Below are positions 28,435 to 36,327 of a stretch of DNA of 64,000 nt, one piece after another. Position 1 is the first letter of the stretch. Every line of letters begins with the position of its first letter. A model generated the notes under the pieces. The model was not told where the DNA came from. It saw nothing but the letters and a program-made list of their open reading frames with translations, and ran no database searches. The DNA comes from Paenibacillus sp. BIHB 4019 (lineage in GTDB: Bacteria > Bacillota > Bacilli > Paenibacillales > Paenibacillaceae), in assembly GCF_002741035.1 (NCBI RefSeq), contig NZ_CP016808.1, positions 2,790,001 to 2,854,000 on the forward strand, given 5' to 3'. A program made the position numbers and the translations under genes.

Positions 28435-29862
28435 ATGAGCGAGGACAACCAATATAGAGGAACAAATAACAGCATGAATGGACAGGGAGATGATCGTATG
28501 GCGGATCAAGTAAATGGCGGCGAACAAGGGAAACAGGCGGAGATGAACGCAGCAGGGGCAAGCGATAGCCCAATCGAGCAAACGAGTGCAGCAAGCAAGC
28601 CGGAGGGCGAGCAAGTTTTCAAAACCGTTTATGGTTATGAAGATGCGGGCGAACCGGGGAATGAGGCTTCGGCGTCAGCGGATGGGGATAGCAGCCAGGC
28701 AACGCCGCAGCAAGAAGATCCATCCGCAGCGCAGCAGGAAACAGCTGCCGGGCAAGAAGCTGAAAAACAGACGGCTCCGCTTGTTGCTTCCTACATCTAC
28801 GAGTCGGAGCGTTCTCCCTCGAGCTTGCGCCATTCGTATGAAAAGCAGCTGGGCGAGCTGCGGTCGTTGACAGACAGAGGACAGAGCGGCGCAGGCAGAG
28901 GCGGCGATGACGGTTCACAGAAGCCAGCGAAGCGTACGCCGTTGAAGTCCATCTTCGCAGCCTTTTTAGCAGGGGCTGTCGTCATTGGCGGCTTTATGTA
29001 TACAGCGGACCGCAGCAATTTGTTCACAGGCGGCGTGGCTACGGTAAATACGACCAACGGCAGTGTAGTTAGCAATGGCAGCGAGAACAGCGCGGGCGTG
29101 ACAACAGCAGCGAATTCGGTGGACAGCCAAATTTCCAACATATATGCGGCAGCGTCCCCGGCCGTCGTCAAAATTGAAAATTACGGCCAAGCGACACGCG
29201 CAAGCGGACGCGGTTCAGACTACTGGCAGTTTTTCGGGCAGCTGGCACCACAGAGCGGCCAGCAGCAGCCGAATGCAGGCTCTAATGGCCAGAGCAGCGG
29301 AACAGACGATTCCAATTTGCAGCTTACAGGCTCGGGAACGGGATTCATATTCCAGTCCGATGGCTACATTTTAACGAATGAACATGTCATTAGCGGAGCT
29401 TCCCAAGTGAAGGTAACCGTAGAAGGTTATGAAGAGCCGTTTGTCGCTAAGGTGGTAGGCTCCAGCGCCGATCTGGATTTGGCGGTTCTGAAAATTACCG
29501 GAACGACGGCATTCCCGACGCTGTCGCTTGGCGACTCGGACAGCACAGCGATCGGCGACTGGGTTATCGCAATAGGCAATCCGTATGGCTTTGACCACAC
29601 GATGACAGTGGGTGTGCTAAGCGCGAAAGAACGTCCGATTTCCGTCCAAGACGAGGATGGCGGCACGAAGGATTACAAGCATTTGCTGCAAACCGATGCC
29701 TCCATTAACCCGGGCAACTCGGGCGGTCCGCTGCTCAATACGAGCGGTCAGGTCATTGGCATTAATACGGCGGTAAGCACCGAGGCGCAGGGCATTGGTT
29801 TTGCCATTCCATCAAGCGAAATTCAAAGCGTGCTTCAAAAACTGATGACCAATTCCTTATAA
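28435..29862 (+). CDS. membrane-anchored HtrA/DegP-like serine protease without PDZ domain
   Basis: A 475-residue trypsin-like protease. Residues 1-150 are acidic, Gln/Ala/Ser-rich and disordered; one membrane segment (FAAFLAGAVVIGGFMYTA, about 175-192) anchors it so that the protease domain faces outward. The triad is visible as YILTNEHVISG (His), DLDLAVLKI (Asp) and INPGNSGGPLLN (Ser). The chain ends about 25 residues after the usual end of the protease domain, so the C-terminal PDZ domain found in Bacillus HtrA homologues is missing. A role in extracytoplasmic protein quality control is expected. ATG 28435 lies behind AAGGAGG. Confidence 0.92.
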   Translation: MSEDNQYRGTNNSMNGQGDDRMADQVNGGEQGKQAEMNAAGASDSPIEQTSAASKPEGEQVFKTVYGYEDAGEPGNEASASADGDSSQATPQQEDPSAAQQETAAGQEAEKQTAPLVASYIYESERSPSSLRHSYEKQLGELRSLTDRGQSGAGRGGDDGSQKPAKRTPLKSIFAAFLAGAVVIGGFMYTADRSNLFTGGVATVNTTNGSVVSNGSENSAGVTTAANSVDSQISNIYAAASPAVVKIENYGQATRASGRGSDYWQFFGQLAPQSGQQQPNAGSNGQSSGTDDSNLQLTGSGTGFIFQSDGYILTNEHVISGASQVKVTVEGYEEPFVAKVVGSSADLDLAVLKITGTTAFPTLSLGDSDSTAIGDWVIAIGNPYGFDHTMTVGVLSAKERPISVQDEDGGTKDYKHLLQTDASINPGNSGGPLLNTSGQVIGINTAVSTEAQGIGFAIPSSEIQSVLQKLMTNSL

Positions 29863-29929
29863 TATCTTTCATAAAAGAAGGCTGGGAACGAAGTGCGGCA
29901 CGCAGCGCATCCGTAAATGGCCCGGCAAG

Positions 29930-29966
29930 AGCAGCATCAAGCGAAAAGCTTGATAGCTGCTTTTTT
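29930..29966 (+). terminator. intrinsic terminator after the HtrA-like gene
   Basis: AGCAGCATCAAGC and GCTTGATAGCTGCT pair around a GAAAA loop, followed by six T. Confidence 0.87.
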
Positions 29967-30004
29967 GCCATAAAGAGTGGAAAACGTATATAATAGTTCA
30001 AATA

Positions 30005-30029
30005 AGGCGACGATAGCCGTTTCACCTTG
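30005..30029 (+). repeat. fragment of the 98-bp intergenic repeat
   Basis: GGCGACGATAGCCGTTTCACC matches the 3' end of the repeat units at 7507-7718 and 31548-31644 except for a short insertion. The rest of the 330-base gap between the protease and sigma factor genes holds the terminator at 29930 and probably the sigma factor promoter (TATAAT near 30106), but no gene. Confidence 0.55.
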
Positions 30030-30190
30030 CGTATTTATCTTGCTTTTTAAGTCCATGTGGATTACGATTTTCTATAGAGTTTAAGGGCAGAGGACGCGGC
30101 AGGAGTTATAATTGTTTTAGTAGGCATTGCTGATTCATAATAGCACTCGCGGCAACAATCCGTTCAAACGGAAAGTTTGGAGGAGTAGAA

Positions 30191-30757
30191 GTGAATGTAT
30201 TGGAAGCCCGCCTTGCAAAATTATCTTTAAAAGGCGACCAGCGGGCATTTGCTGAGCTCGTAGGGCTCTATCAGGACAAGCTTTTTCACATGGCGTACCG
30301 CATGCTGAGCAACCGTCAAGAGGCGGAAGATGTCGTGCAGGAAGCGTTCATGCGAGTGTATAGAAATTTAGAGCGTTACGATGAAACCTTGAAATTTTCC
30401 ACCTGGATTTATCGGATCGCGACGAATCTTTGCATCGACAAGCTGCGCAAGCGCAAGCCTGTATATTCGCTAGATGCGGAATCGACGGATCATGAAGGTT
30501 TGGATGGATATTCGATGATTCCAAGCGACAATCGAACGCCCGAGTCGGAGACGCTGCTGTCTGAGACGCAGCGGATTATCCATCAGGCGATTGCCTCGCT
30601 TCCGCCGAAATACAAGACGGTGATGATGCTGCGCTATATTGAGGATTTGTCTCTTCAAGAAATTAGCGAGGTCATGGATATCCCGGTCACGACGATTAAG
30701 ACGAGGGTTCACCGGGGACGGGAATTTCTGCGCAAGAAGCTGGAGTACAAGCTGTAA
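30191..30757 (+). CDS. sigW: ECF RNA polymerase sigma factor SigW
   Basis: A 188-residue ECF sigma factor. Region 2 is seen in AYRMLSNRQEAEDVVQEAFM and FSTWIYRIATNLCIDKLRKR, and region 4 in LSLQEISEVMDIPVTTIKTR. The sequence closely follows Bacillus SigW, including the internal DAESTDHEGLDGYSMI segment. It directs the response to cell-envelope stress and antimicrobial peptides. The gene lies ahead of an anti-sigma gene and the cdaA-cdaR-glmM-glmS cluster, the same order as in Bacillus. It starts with GTG 30191 behind GGAGGAG. Confidence 0.94.
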   Translation: MNVLEARLAKLSLKGDQRAFAELVGLYQDKLFHMAYRMLSNRQEAEDVVQEAFMRVYRNLERYDETLKFSTWIYRIATNLCIDKLRKRKPVYSLDAESTDHEGLDGYSMIPSDNRTPESETLLSETQRIIHQAIASLPPKYKTVMMLRYIEDLSLQEISEVMDIPVTTIKTRVHRGREFLRKKLEYKL

Positions 30758-30786
30758 AAATTGGCCGAAAGCTTGTCGTGTAATTT

Positions 30787-30812
30787 TGAAACACTTTCGG
30801 ATTTGATACGTA
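30787..30812 (+). promoter_or_regulatory. SigW-type promoter between sigW and rsiW
   Basis: TGAAAC (30787-30792), a 16-base spacer and CGTA (30809-30812) match the SigW consensus exactly. It lies after the sigW stop and 56 bases before the rsiW start, so it would drive rsiW rather than sigW. I found no similar match upstream of sigW. Confidence 0.75.
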
Positions 30813-30868
30813 TCCTATAGTTGTAGTAGGGCGTTAACGTGAGCAAAAGAAAGAAAGGACTGGCTGCT

Positions 30869-31507
30869 ATGGAATGCAAAGTCGCCATCGGAATGATGCA
30901 CGACTATTTTGACGGTGATCTGACCAGGCAAGGTACGATGGATTTGAAAGGGCATATGAGTACTTGTCCCGCTTGCCTCGCTCGGTTCGAACAGCTGGAG
31001 AAGACGGAAGCGATGACTTTTTCCGCCTTAGAGCATGCCGCAGTGGTCCCGCATTACGATATACAGGCTTCCGAGAAGCTGACGCAGCTTATTTTGGACC
31101 AAATACCGAAACCGCAGGCGAAGACTCGTCCGCAGTATTTGCGTTTGCTCTACAAGTACCCAGGCGTAACGGTCGCAGCGATTTTTGTATTGGTTATGCT
31201 GGGCAGTTTTGTCTCCATGTGGGGACATGATACGAAGCTGGTGGTATCGGGCGAGGATCTGCATCAGGTCGTTATTGACGGCAACACGGTTACAATTCCA
31301 GAAGGTGTGCATATTAAAGGAAATTTGATCGTTGAAAATGGCATGGCCGACGTTAGAGGCGAAATCGATGGCAATGTAACGGTCATTGACGGTTCCCTCA
31401 ATTTGGCCTCGACCGGTTTTATTGCCGGCCAAAGCCGGACCATTGATCAGGCACTGGATTGGTTCTGGTATAAGGTGACGACAACTTTCAGCGGATTGGC
31501 TTCTTAG
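30869..31507 (+). CDS. rsiW: anti-sigma-W factor (RsiW) with zinc-binding N-terminus
   Basis: A 212-residue membrane anti-sigma factor. Residues 1-45 form a ZAS domain with the metal motif HMSTCPAC. One membrane segment (VTVAAIFVLVMLGSFVSMWG, about 100-119) follows, and the outer part is rich in short beta repeats (GVHIKGNLIVENGMADVRG, EIDGNVTVIDGSLNLAS) that look like bactofilin-type polymer-forming sequence. It should hold SigW until regulated proteolysis releases it. ATG 30869 follows AAAGGA; GTG 30839 is an alternative start. A terminator at 31511 ends the sigW-rsiW unit. Confidence 0.9.
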   Translation: MECKVAIGMMHDYFDGDLTRQGTMDLKGHMSTCPACLARFEQLEKTEAMTFSALEHAAVVPHYDIQASEKLTQLILDQIPKPQAKTRPQYLRLLYKYPGVTVAAIFVLVMLGSFVSMWGHDTKLVVSGEDLHQVVIDGNTVTIPEGVHIKGNLIVENGMADVRGEIDGNVTVIDGSLNLASTGFIAGQSRTIDQALDWFWYKVTTTFSGLAS

Positions 31508-31510
31508 GTG

Positions 31511-31544
31511 AGCTGCCTTCCTGACGGGAAGGCAGCTTTTTTTT
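31511..31544 (+). terminator. intrinsic terminator after rsiW
   Basis: AGCTGCCTTCC and GGAAGGCAGCT form an 11-bp stem followed by seven T, separating sigW-rsiW from cdaA. Confidence 0.88.
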
Positions 31545-31547
31545 CGA

Positions 31548-31644
31548 AAATATAGGGAAGGATATGATTGTTTCATCCTTTCTCTATATTTCTCGGAATG
31601 AAACGCGCTGCACCGCCAAAGAATGGCGACAGCCGTTTCACCTT
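31548..31644 (+). repeat. full copy of the 98-bp double-hairpin intergenic repeat
   Basis: The copy runs from AAATATAGGGAAGGATATGA to GCGACAGCCGTTTCACCTT. It keeps both hairpins, with compensatory-looking changes in the first stem (AGGGAAGGATATGA with TCATCCTTTCTCTAT) relative to the units at 7507. It lies between the rsiW terminator and cdaA. Confidence 0.8.
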
Positions 31645-31735
31645 GAATAAAGGAGTTTCCACACCAAATATAGAAAATAATAAGTTGAAATTCAAAATAC
31701 ATGCGATACGTGCTCGGTTGTTTGGGGGTTCATAC

Positions 31736-32575
31736 ATGAGTTACTTTGCAGATTTGACTTGGCAGAACGGCATCAAGGATGTCATTGATATCGGGATCGT
31801 CAGCTATATTATTTACAAAATCATTTTGCTTGTACAAGGAACCAGAGCGGTTCAGCTCTTGAAGGGAATCCTTGTGCTTATTGCTGTATGGGCGATTAGC
31901 ACATGGTTTAATTTATATACGCTCAAATGGGTAATGAACCAAATGTTCACCTTTGGCGTCGTGTCTGTCCTCATCATTTTTCAGCCGGAGCTGAGGCGGG
32001 TGCTGGAGCAGGTGGGACGGGGAAAGCTGTTCGTCAGCTCCTCCTTCATGGACAAAGATGTCGTCAATGAGCAGATTGATGAAGTGATGAAGGCTGTCCA
32101 GTTTATGGCGAAACGGAAAATTGGCGCGCTAATCGTATTTGAACGGACAACCGGCGTTAATGAACTGATTGAATCAGGTGTACAGATGGAGTCGAGGATT
32201 ACCTCCGAGCTGCTGAACAATATTTTTACGCCAAATACGCCGCTGCATGATGGAGCGGTCATTATTCGGGGTAATCAAATTATGGCGGCGGGCTGTTATT
32301 TGCCGCTGTCTGAAAATCCTTTTATAAGCAAGGAGCTTGGAACGCGCCATCGTGCGGCCATCGGCGTCAGCGAAGTTAGTGACGCGGTGTCGGTCGTCGT
32401 ATCGGAAGAAACGGGACAAGTTTCATTGGCGCTCAACGGCATGATTGTCCGTGATATTAAAGAAGAATCGCTAATCTCGAAGCTGTTCGAGGAGCTGACT
32501 CCGAAGACGAATGGACGCACAAAGGAACGCCAGTCGTTCGCGTTCTGGAAGCGGAAAGGAGGCCGGGATGGATAA
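31736..32575 (+). CDS. cdaA: diadenylate cyclase CdaA
   Basis: A 279-residue membrane enzyme that makes c-di-AMP from two ATP. Three N-terminal membrane segments (about residues 17-100) are followed by a DisA_N catalytic domain with the motifs TPLHDGAVII (DGA) and GTRHRAAIGVSE (RHR). The second messenger controls potassium balance and cell-wall homeostasis. ATG 31736 has a modest GGGGG-type ribosome site, and upstream in-frame codons run through the repeat and are not credible. The 3' end overlaps the cdaR start by eight bases. Confidence 0.95.
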   Translation: MSYFADLTWQNGIKDVIDIGIVSYIIYKIILLVQGTRAVQLLKGILVLIAVWAISTWFNLYTLKWVMNQMFTFGVVSVLIIFQPELRRVLEQVGRGKLFVSSSFMDKDVVNEQIDEVMKAVQFMAKRKIGALIVFERTTGVNELIESGVQMESRITSELLNNIFTPNTPLHDGAVIIRGNQIMAAGCYLPLSENPFISKELGTRHRAAIGVSEVSDAVSVVVSEETGQVSLALNGMIVRDIKEESLISKLFEELTPKTNGRTKERQSFAFWKRKGGRDG

Positions 32576-34013
32576 ATGGCTTAGTCATCCGACAGCGATC
32601 AAAATCATTTCTATCGTTATTGCGCTGCTGCTGTGGGCAGTCGTGCATTTCGATCCGGAATCGACTCCTGCTGCGGTGACCTCCAATACAGATAAAAAAA
32701 TTATCGAGGCCGCACAAATTATTCCAACCGGGCTGGATGAAGCTAAATATTCGCTCGTGCAGATGGAGCCGACCGTAGTAAGGATTATGGTAGAAGGCCG
32801 CCGTTCCAAGCTGCTCACTGCCAAAGACGAGGATTATATTATTACTGCTGATTTAACCGGACTTGGGGAAGGCGAGCATGTTGTGCCGTTAACGTATACG
32901 ATGCCGAGCGGCGTCAACCTGCTGGAAATTTCACAGCGTACGATAAAGGTGGATATCGAAGAAATTCAGACGAAGTCCTTTGATTTGGGGCTGAAGACGT
33001 CTGGTACGCCTTCAAGCGGCTATATTGTTGGAACGCCATCACTGGTCGGCAAGGAGACAGCTCCGTCCGTTAAAGTGACGCTTCCGAAGGATGAAATGGA
33101 ATATGTCGGTTCGGTAAGCGCGACCGTTAGTGTGGAAGGCGCGAAATCGACAGTTGAGGATAAAAAAGCAAGTGTTGTCGTTTATGATACGGAAGGCAAA
33201 GTGATGGAGCATGCGATTACCGATCCGAAAATCGTCGATGTGGAGGTTCCTGTCACGCCGCCAATCAAGATGGTACCGCTCCAGATCAGCTATACGGGCA
33301 GCTTGCCGGAAGGTTTAAGCATCGCTTCGATTAAACCGGAAATCGACAAAGTTGCTGTTTATGCGGATCAAAAAACGCTTGATGCTCTCGAAGTATATAA
33401 TGGGGTGACGATTGATCTCGGAGCAGTCGAGCAGTCGGGCACGGTGAAGGCGAAGGTTACGAAGCTGGACGGCATAGTGATGGTTGAGCCTGCTGAAATT
33501 AATGTTGAGGTGAATGTCGTTTCATGGGAAGCGCTGACCTTGACGAGAGCGATTCAATTAACGAATGTCGGCGAAGGGCTTTTTGCTGAGATCAGCAAGC
33601 CGCAGACCGGCGAGGCGAGCCTCACTATTCACGGCGCACCAGATGTGCTATCGGCTATTAGCGACAAGGATTTGCAGCTGACAGCTGATTTGCAGGGACT
33701 TAAGGCGGGTACGCATACGATTAAGCTGTCGACAACGGTGCCGCGTTTCGTGACCGTGACGAACGAAGAAGCAGCATTGACCGCTACGGTAATTATTGGC
33801 GAGAAGTCTGATCCGGTGACGGCAGATCCGGAAACAAGCGGCGGTACGACCAAGCCGGACCCGACTCCAACGCCTGAGCCATCGGCAACGCCGGATGAGG
33901 AAGAAAGTACGCCTAGTCCTGGCTCGGGAAACGATGGCGGCAATGATGGCAATGGAGCTACGAATGCGGGCGGCGAGCCTAGCAGCGGCAGCTCCGCAAA
34001 CGCAAATGGTTAA
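32568..34013 (+). CDS. cdaR: CdaR (YbbR-domain regulator of CdaA)
   Basis: A 481-residue protein with one N-terminal membrane segment (AIKIISIVIALLLWAVVHF) and an outer region made of repeated YbbR domains. CdaR proteins bind CdaA at the membrane and tune c-di-AMP synthesis. The last 60 residues are low-complexity (Pro/Thr/Glu then Gly/Asn/Ser), probably a flexible tail reaching the wall. The start at ATG 32568 has AAAGGAGG and overlaps cdaA, so translation is coupled. Confidence 0.93.
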   Translation: MDKWLSHPTAIKIISIVIALLLWAVVHFDPESTPAAVTSNTDKKIIEAAQIIPTGLDEAKYSLVQMEPTVVRIMVEGRRSKLLTAKDEDYIITADLTGLGEGEHVVPLTYTMPSGVNLLEISQRTIKVDIEEIQTKSFDLGLKTSGTPSSGYIVGTPSLVGKETAPSVKVTLPKDEMEYVGSVSATVSVEGAKSTVEDKKASVVVYDTEGKVMEHAITDPKIVDVEVPVTPPIKMVPLQISYTGSLPEGLSIASIKPEIDKVAVYADQKTLDALEVYNGVTIDLGAVEQSGTVKAKVTKLDGIVMVEPAEINVEVNVVSWEALTLTRAIQLTNVGEGLFAEISKPQTGEASLTIHGAPDVLSAISDKDLQLTADLQGLKAGTHTIKLSTTVPRFVTVTNEEAALTATVIIGEKSDPVTADPETSGGTTKPDPTPTPEPSATPDEEESTPSPGSGNDGGNDGNGATNAGGEPSSGSSANANG

Positions 34014-34089
34014 TTGATTAATGAGCAACAGCATAGGATTGGCGTGTTTTTCAGCCAATATCGATATAATAAAAGGGGCTAGAACGACA

Positions 34090-35430
34090 ATGGGGAAATA
34101 TTTTGGTACAGATGGCGTGCGCGGTGTCGCGAATCAGGAATTGACACCGGAGCTTGCTTATAAAATTGGCCGCTGCGGCGGATTTGTATTAACGGGAGAG
34201 GCAGATAAGCCGGTAGTCGTCATCGGACGGGATACGCGTATCTCCGGTCCAATGCTGGAATCAGCGCTTATCGCCGGCTTGCTGTCTATCGGCGCAAGCG
34301 TTGTGCGCCTAGGTGTCGTATCGACGCCGGCAGTCGCTTATATTACACGCGAGCTGAAGGCGGATGCGGGCGTTATGATTTCCGCTTCGCATAATCCGGT
34401 TGAGGATAATGGCATTAAGTTTTTCGCTGGCGACGGCTTCAAGCTGTCGGATGAGACTGAAATTCGCATTGAGCAGCTGATTGATGCGGAGCAGGATGAT
34501 TTGCCGCGCCCTGTAGGCGGCGATATTGGCACTGTAACCGATGACGATTCCGCGAAGAAGCGTTATCTGGACTTTTTGAAAACGACGATTAGAGGCGGGT
34601 TCAGCGGCCTTAAAATCGTGCTCGACTGCGCGAACGGCTCTGCTTATGAGCTGGCGCCAGCTGTATTCCGCGAGCTTGGCGCGGAAATTATTACGGTAGG
34701 AGCGGAGCCGGATGGCCGCAACATCAATGCGGGCGTCGGATCGACGCATCCTGAATATTTGCGTGAGCAGGTGCTGGCGCATAAAGCGGATCTGGGACTA
34801 TCCTTTGACGGCGACGCCGATCGCCTGATTGCGATTGATGACCAGGGCGAAGAGGTCGATGGCGATTATATTTTGTGCATCATTGGCGACGCTATGAAAC
34901 AGGCTGGAAAGCTGAAGCATGATACCGTCGTTACAACGGTTATGGCGAACATTGGTTTCTTCAAGGCGGCGGGGCAGCTTGGCCTGCAAACCGCACAAAC
35001 CGCTGTTGGCGATCGCTACGTGATGGAAGAAATGCGTCGCGGCGGCTTCAACTTGGGCGGCGAGCAGTCCGGCCATGTTATTTTTCTGGATTATATTACG
35101 ACGGGTGACGGCATTCTGACCGCTTTGCAGCTGGTCGATACGATCAAAGCTTCCGGCCGCAAGCTTAGCGAGCTGAAAACCATTATGCGCAAGTTCCCGC
35201 AAGTGCTCGTCAACGTGCGCGTGGAAGACAAGAGCAAATACCTGGGCAACCAGGCGATTGAAGCAGCAGCGGAAGAAGTGTCTCGTGAGCTTGGCGACAA
35301 TGGCCGCGTGCTCGTTCGTCCTTCCGGTACGGAATCGCTCATTCGCGTGATGGCAGAAGGGCCAGACAAGGCTCAGGTTGAAGCATACGTGGCAAAAATC
35401 GTTGATGTGGTGAAAAAAGAACTCGGTTAA
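34090..35430 (+). CDS. glmM: phosphoglucosamine mutase
   Basis: A 446-residue enzyme of the phosphohexomutase family that converts glucosamine-6-phosphate to glucosamine-1-phosphate for UDP-GlcNAc and the cell wall. The phosphoserine loop is [17 protein letters not shown] (Ser near residue 100), the metal loop is DGDADRLIA, and [13 protein letters not shown] binds the sugar phosphate. ATG 34090 is chosen over an upstream TTG-type extension because it matches the family start ([12 protein letters not shown]). It lies 76 bases after cdaR. Confidence 0.97.
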   Translation: MGKYFGTDGVRGVANQELTPELAYKIGRCGGFVLTGEADKPVVVIGRDTRISGPMLESALIAGLLSIGASVVRLGVVSTPAVAYITRELKADAGVMISASHNPVEDNGIKFFAGDGFKLSDETEIRIEQLIDAEQDDLPRPVGGDIGTVTDDDSAKKRYLDFLKTTIRGGFSGLKIVLDCANGSAYELAPAVFRELGAEIITVGAEPDGRNINAGVGSTHPEYLREQVLAHKADLGLSFDGDADRLIAIDDQGEEVDGDYILCIIGDAMKQAGKLKHDTVVTTVMANIGFFKAAGQLGLQTAQTAVGDRYVMEEMRRGGFNLGGEQSGHVIFLDYITTGDGILTALQLVDTIKASGRKLSELKTIMRKFPQVLVNVRVEDKSKYLGNQAIEAAAEEVSRELGDNGRVLVRPSGTESLIRVMAEGPDKAQVEAYVAKIVDVVKKELG

Positions 35431-35812
35431 TGATTAATGGGCTGAGTATTCAGCGGCGATAATCGTTAACGATCGGAATCTTCAACCATAATTTTCAATG
35501 TCCGTGAGGGTTAACGGCTATATACTTTAAGGGCAGTAATAGTATACGGGACTTATTTTTAATGGGAGCAATAGTAAACGATAGTAATGTTAAGCGGCAT
35601 AAATGACATTAATCAGTGCCTTTAATGATTAAGGCCGCTTGTCCTCCGGCGATTGAACCGAAGCATACGCGTTGAAGCTTGAGCGCATGCTAAGGTGATT
35701 TGCGGGAGGCAGGCGGCTAGGCACCGATACGTTTATGGAGACATAGAATGAAGGAGGCAATGGAGGCAATCGGTGGGTATAGCTGCTTATAATGGGCACG
35801 AGCCCGATGCTG
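35431..35812. other. long intergenic region between glmM and the glmS promoter
   Basis: No gene seen. The hairpin GCCTTTAATGATTAAGGC at about 35618 has no T tail. Short AGTAATAGTA/AATAGTAAACG-like repeats lie at 35535-35590. The glmS leader begins after 35841. Confidence 0.4.
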
Positions 35813-35841
35813 TTGCATATTTGCCTGAAAATGAATACAAT
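35813..35841 (+). promoter_or_regulatory. sigma-A promoter of the glmS leader
   Basis: TTGCAT (35813-35818) and TACAAT (35836-35841) are spaced by exactly 17 bases. The expected start near 35848 gives about 50 bases of leader before the ribozyme cleavage site. Confidence 0.7.
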
Positions 35842-35898
35842 AAAGAGTATGATTTCATTCCAGAAGGAAAGCGAGGATCGAGGTTACACTGCAATATA

Positions 35899-36130
35899 AG
35901 CGCCAGAGCTTGCGTGATGATTTGTTTTGATGCTCTACGTGACCGATGAATGGGCTGCATGATGGATATGCGGACAGCGGTTATGGAGATGCAGTCGGGG
36001 CAATCATACGGGAAGCTGACGAGGTGGAGGTGTTCGAAATGTTCGGCGGGGGCCTCCCGGTTATAGCATGCCAACCGAAAGCTGAGACGCAAAATGTTTG
36101 GGCGACCATTCATACAAACGTTCAGCAGGC
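35899..36130 (+). ncRNA. glmS ribozyme / GlcN6P riboswitch with extended P1 arm
   Basis: The cleavage site is A35899|GCGCC. The core strand GACGAGG (36018-36024), the TTCGAAATGTTCGGCGGG segment (about 36032-36049) and GCCTCCCGG match the conserved glmS ribozyme core. AGCTT (35907-35911) pairs with AAGCT (36013-36017) to close the first arm, which here is about 100 bases long and contains further pairing (CGTGATGATT with AATCATACG; CTGCAT with ATGCAG). Distal helices GGTT/AACC and GCTGA/TCAGC follow. When glucosamine-6-phosphate is abundant the RNA cleaves itself and the glmS message is destroyed. The 3' boundary is approximate. Confidence 0.88.
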
Positions 36131-36327
36131 ATCAACAGACGAAATAATTGAACTTTTATTCCCGTATGTCTATGGTGCCGCCTGTGGGGCTGGTACGGGC
36201 AGAGGGTTACACAACTTCTTTGGACAAAAGCAGAACTGAATTTGTGACAACCGAATAGCGCCTGTGCCGCATATAGGCAGGCATCCGTCATAAGGGCATT
36301 ATACCTATAACGGAGGTCTATTAAATT

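Noticed and set aside
36256..36325. A second AGCGCC (AGCGCCTGTGCCGC) close to the glmS start as a possible ribozyme cleavage site.
   Set aside because: Only about 70 bases remain before the ATG and no GACGAGG core follows; the complete core follows the upstream site at 35899.
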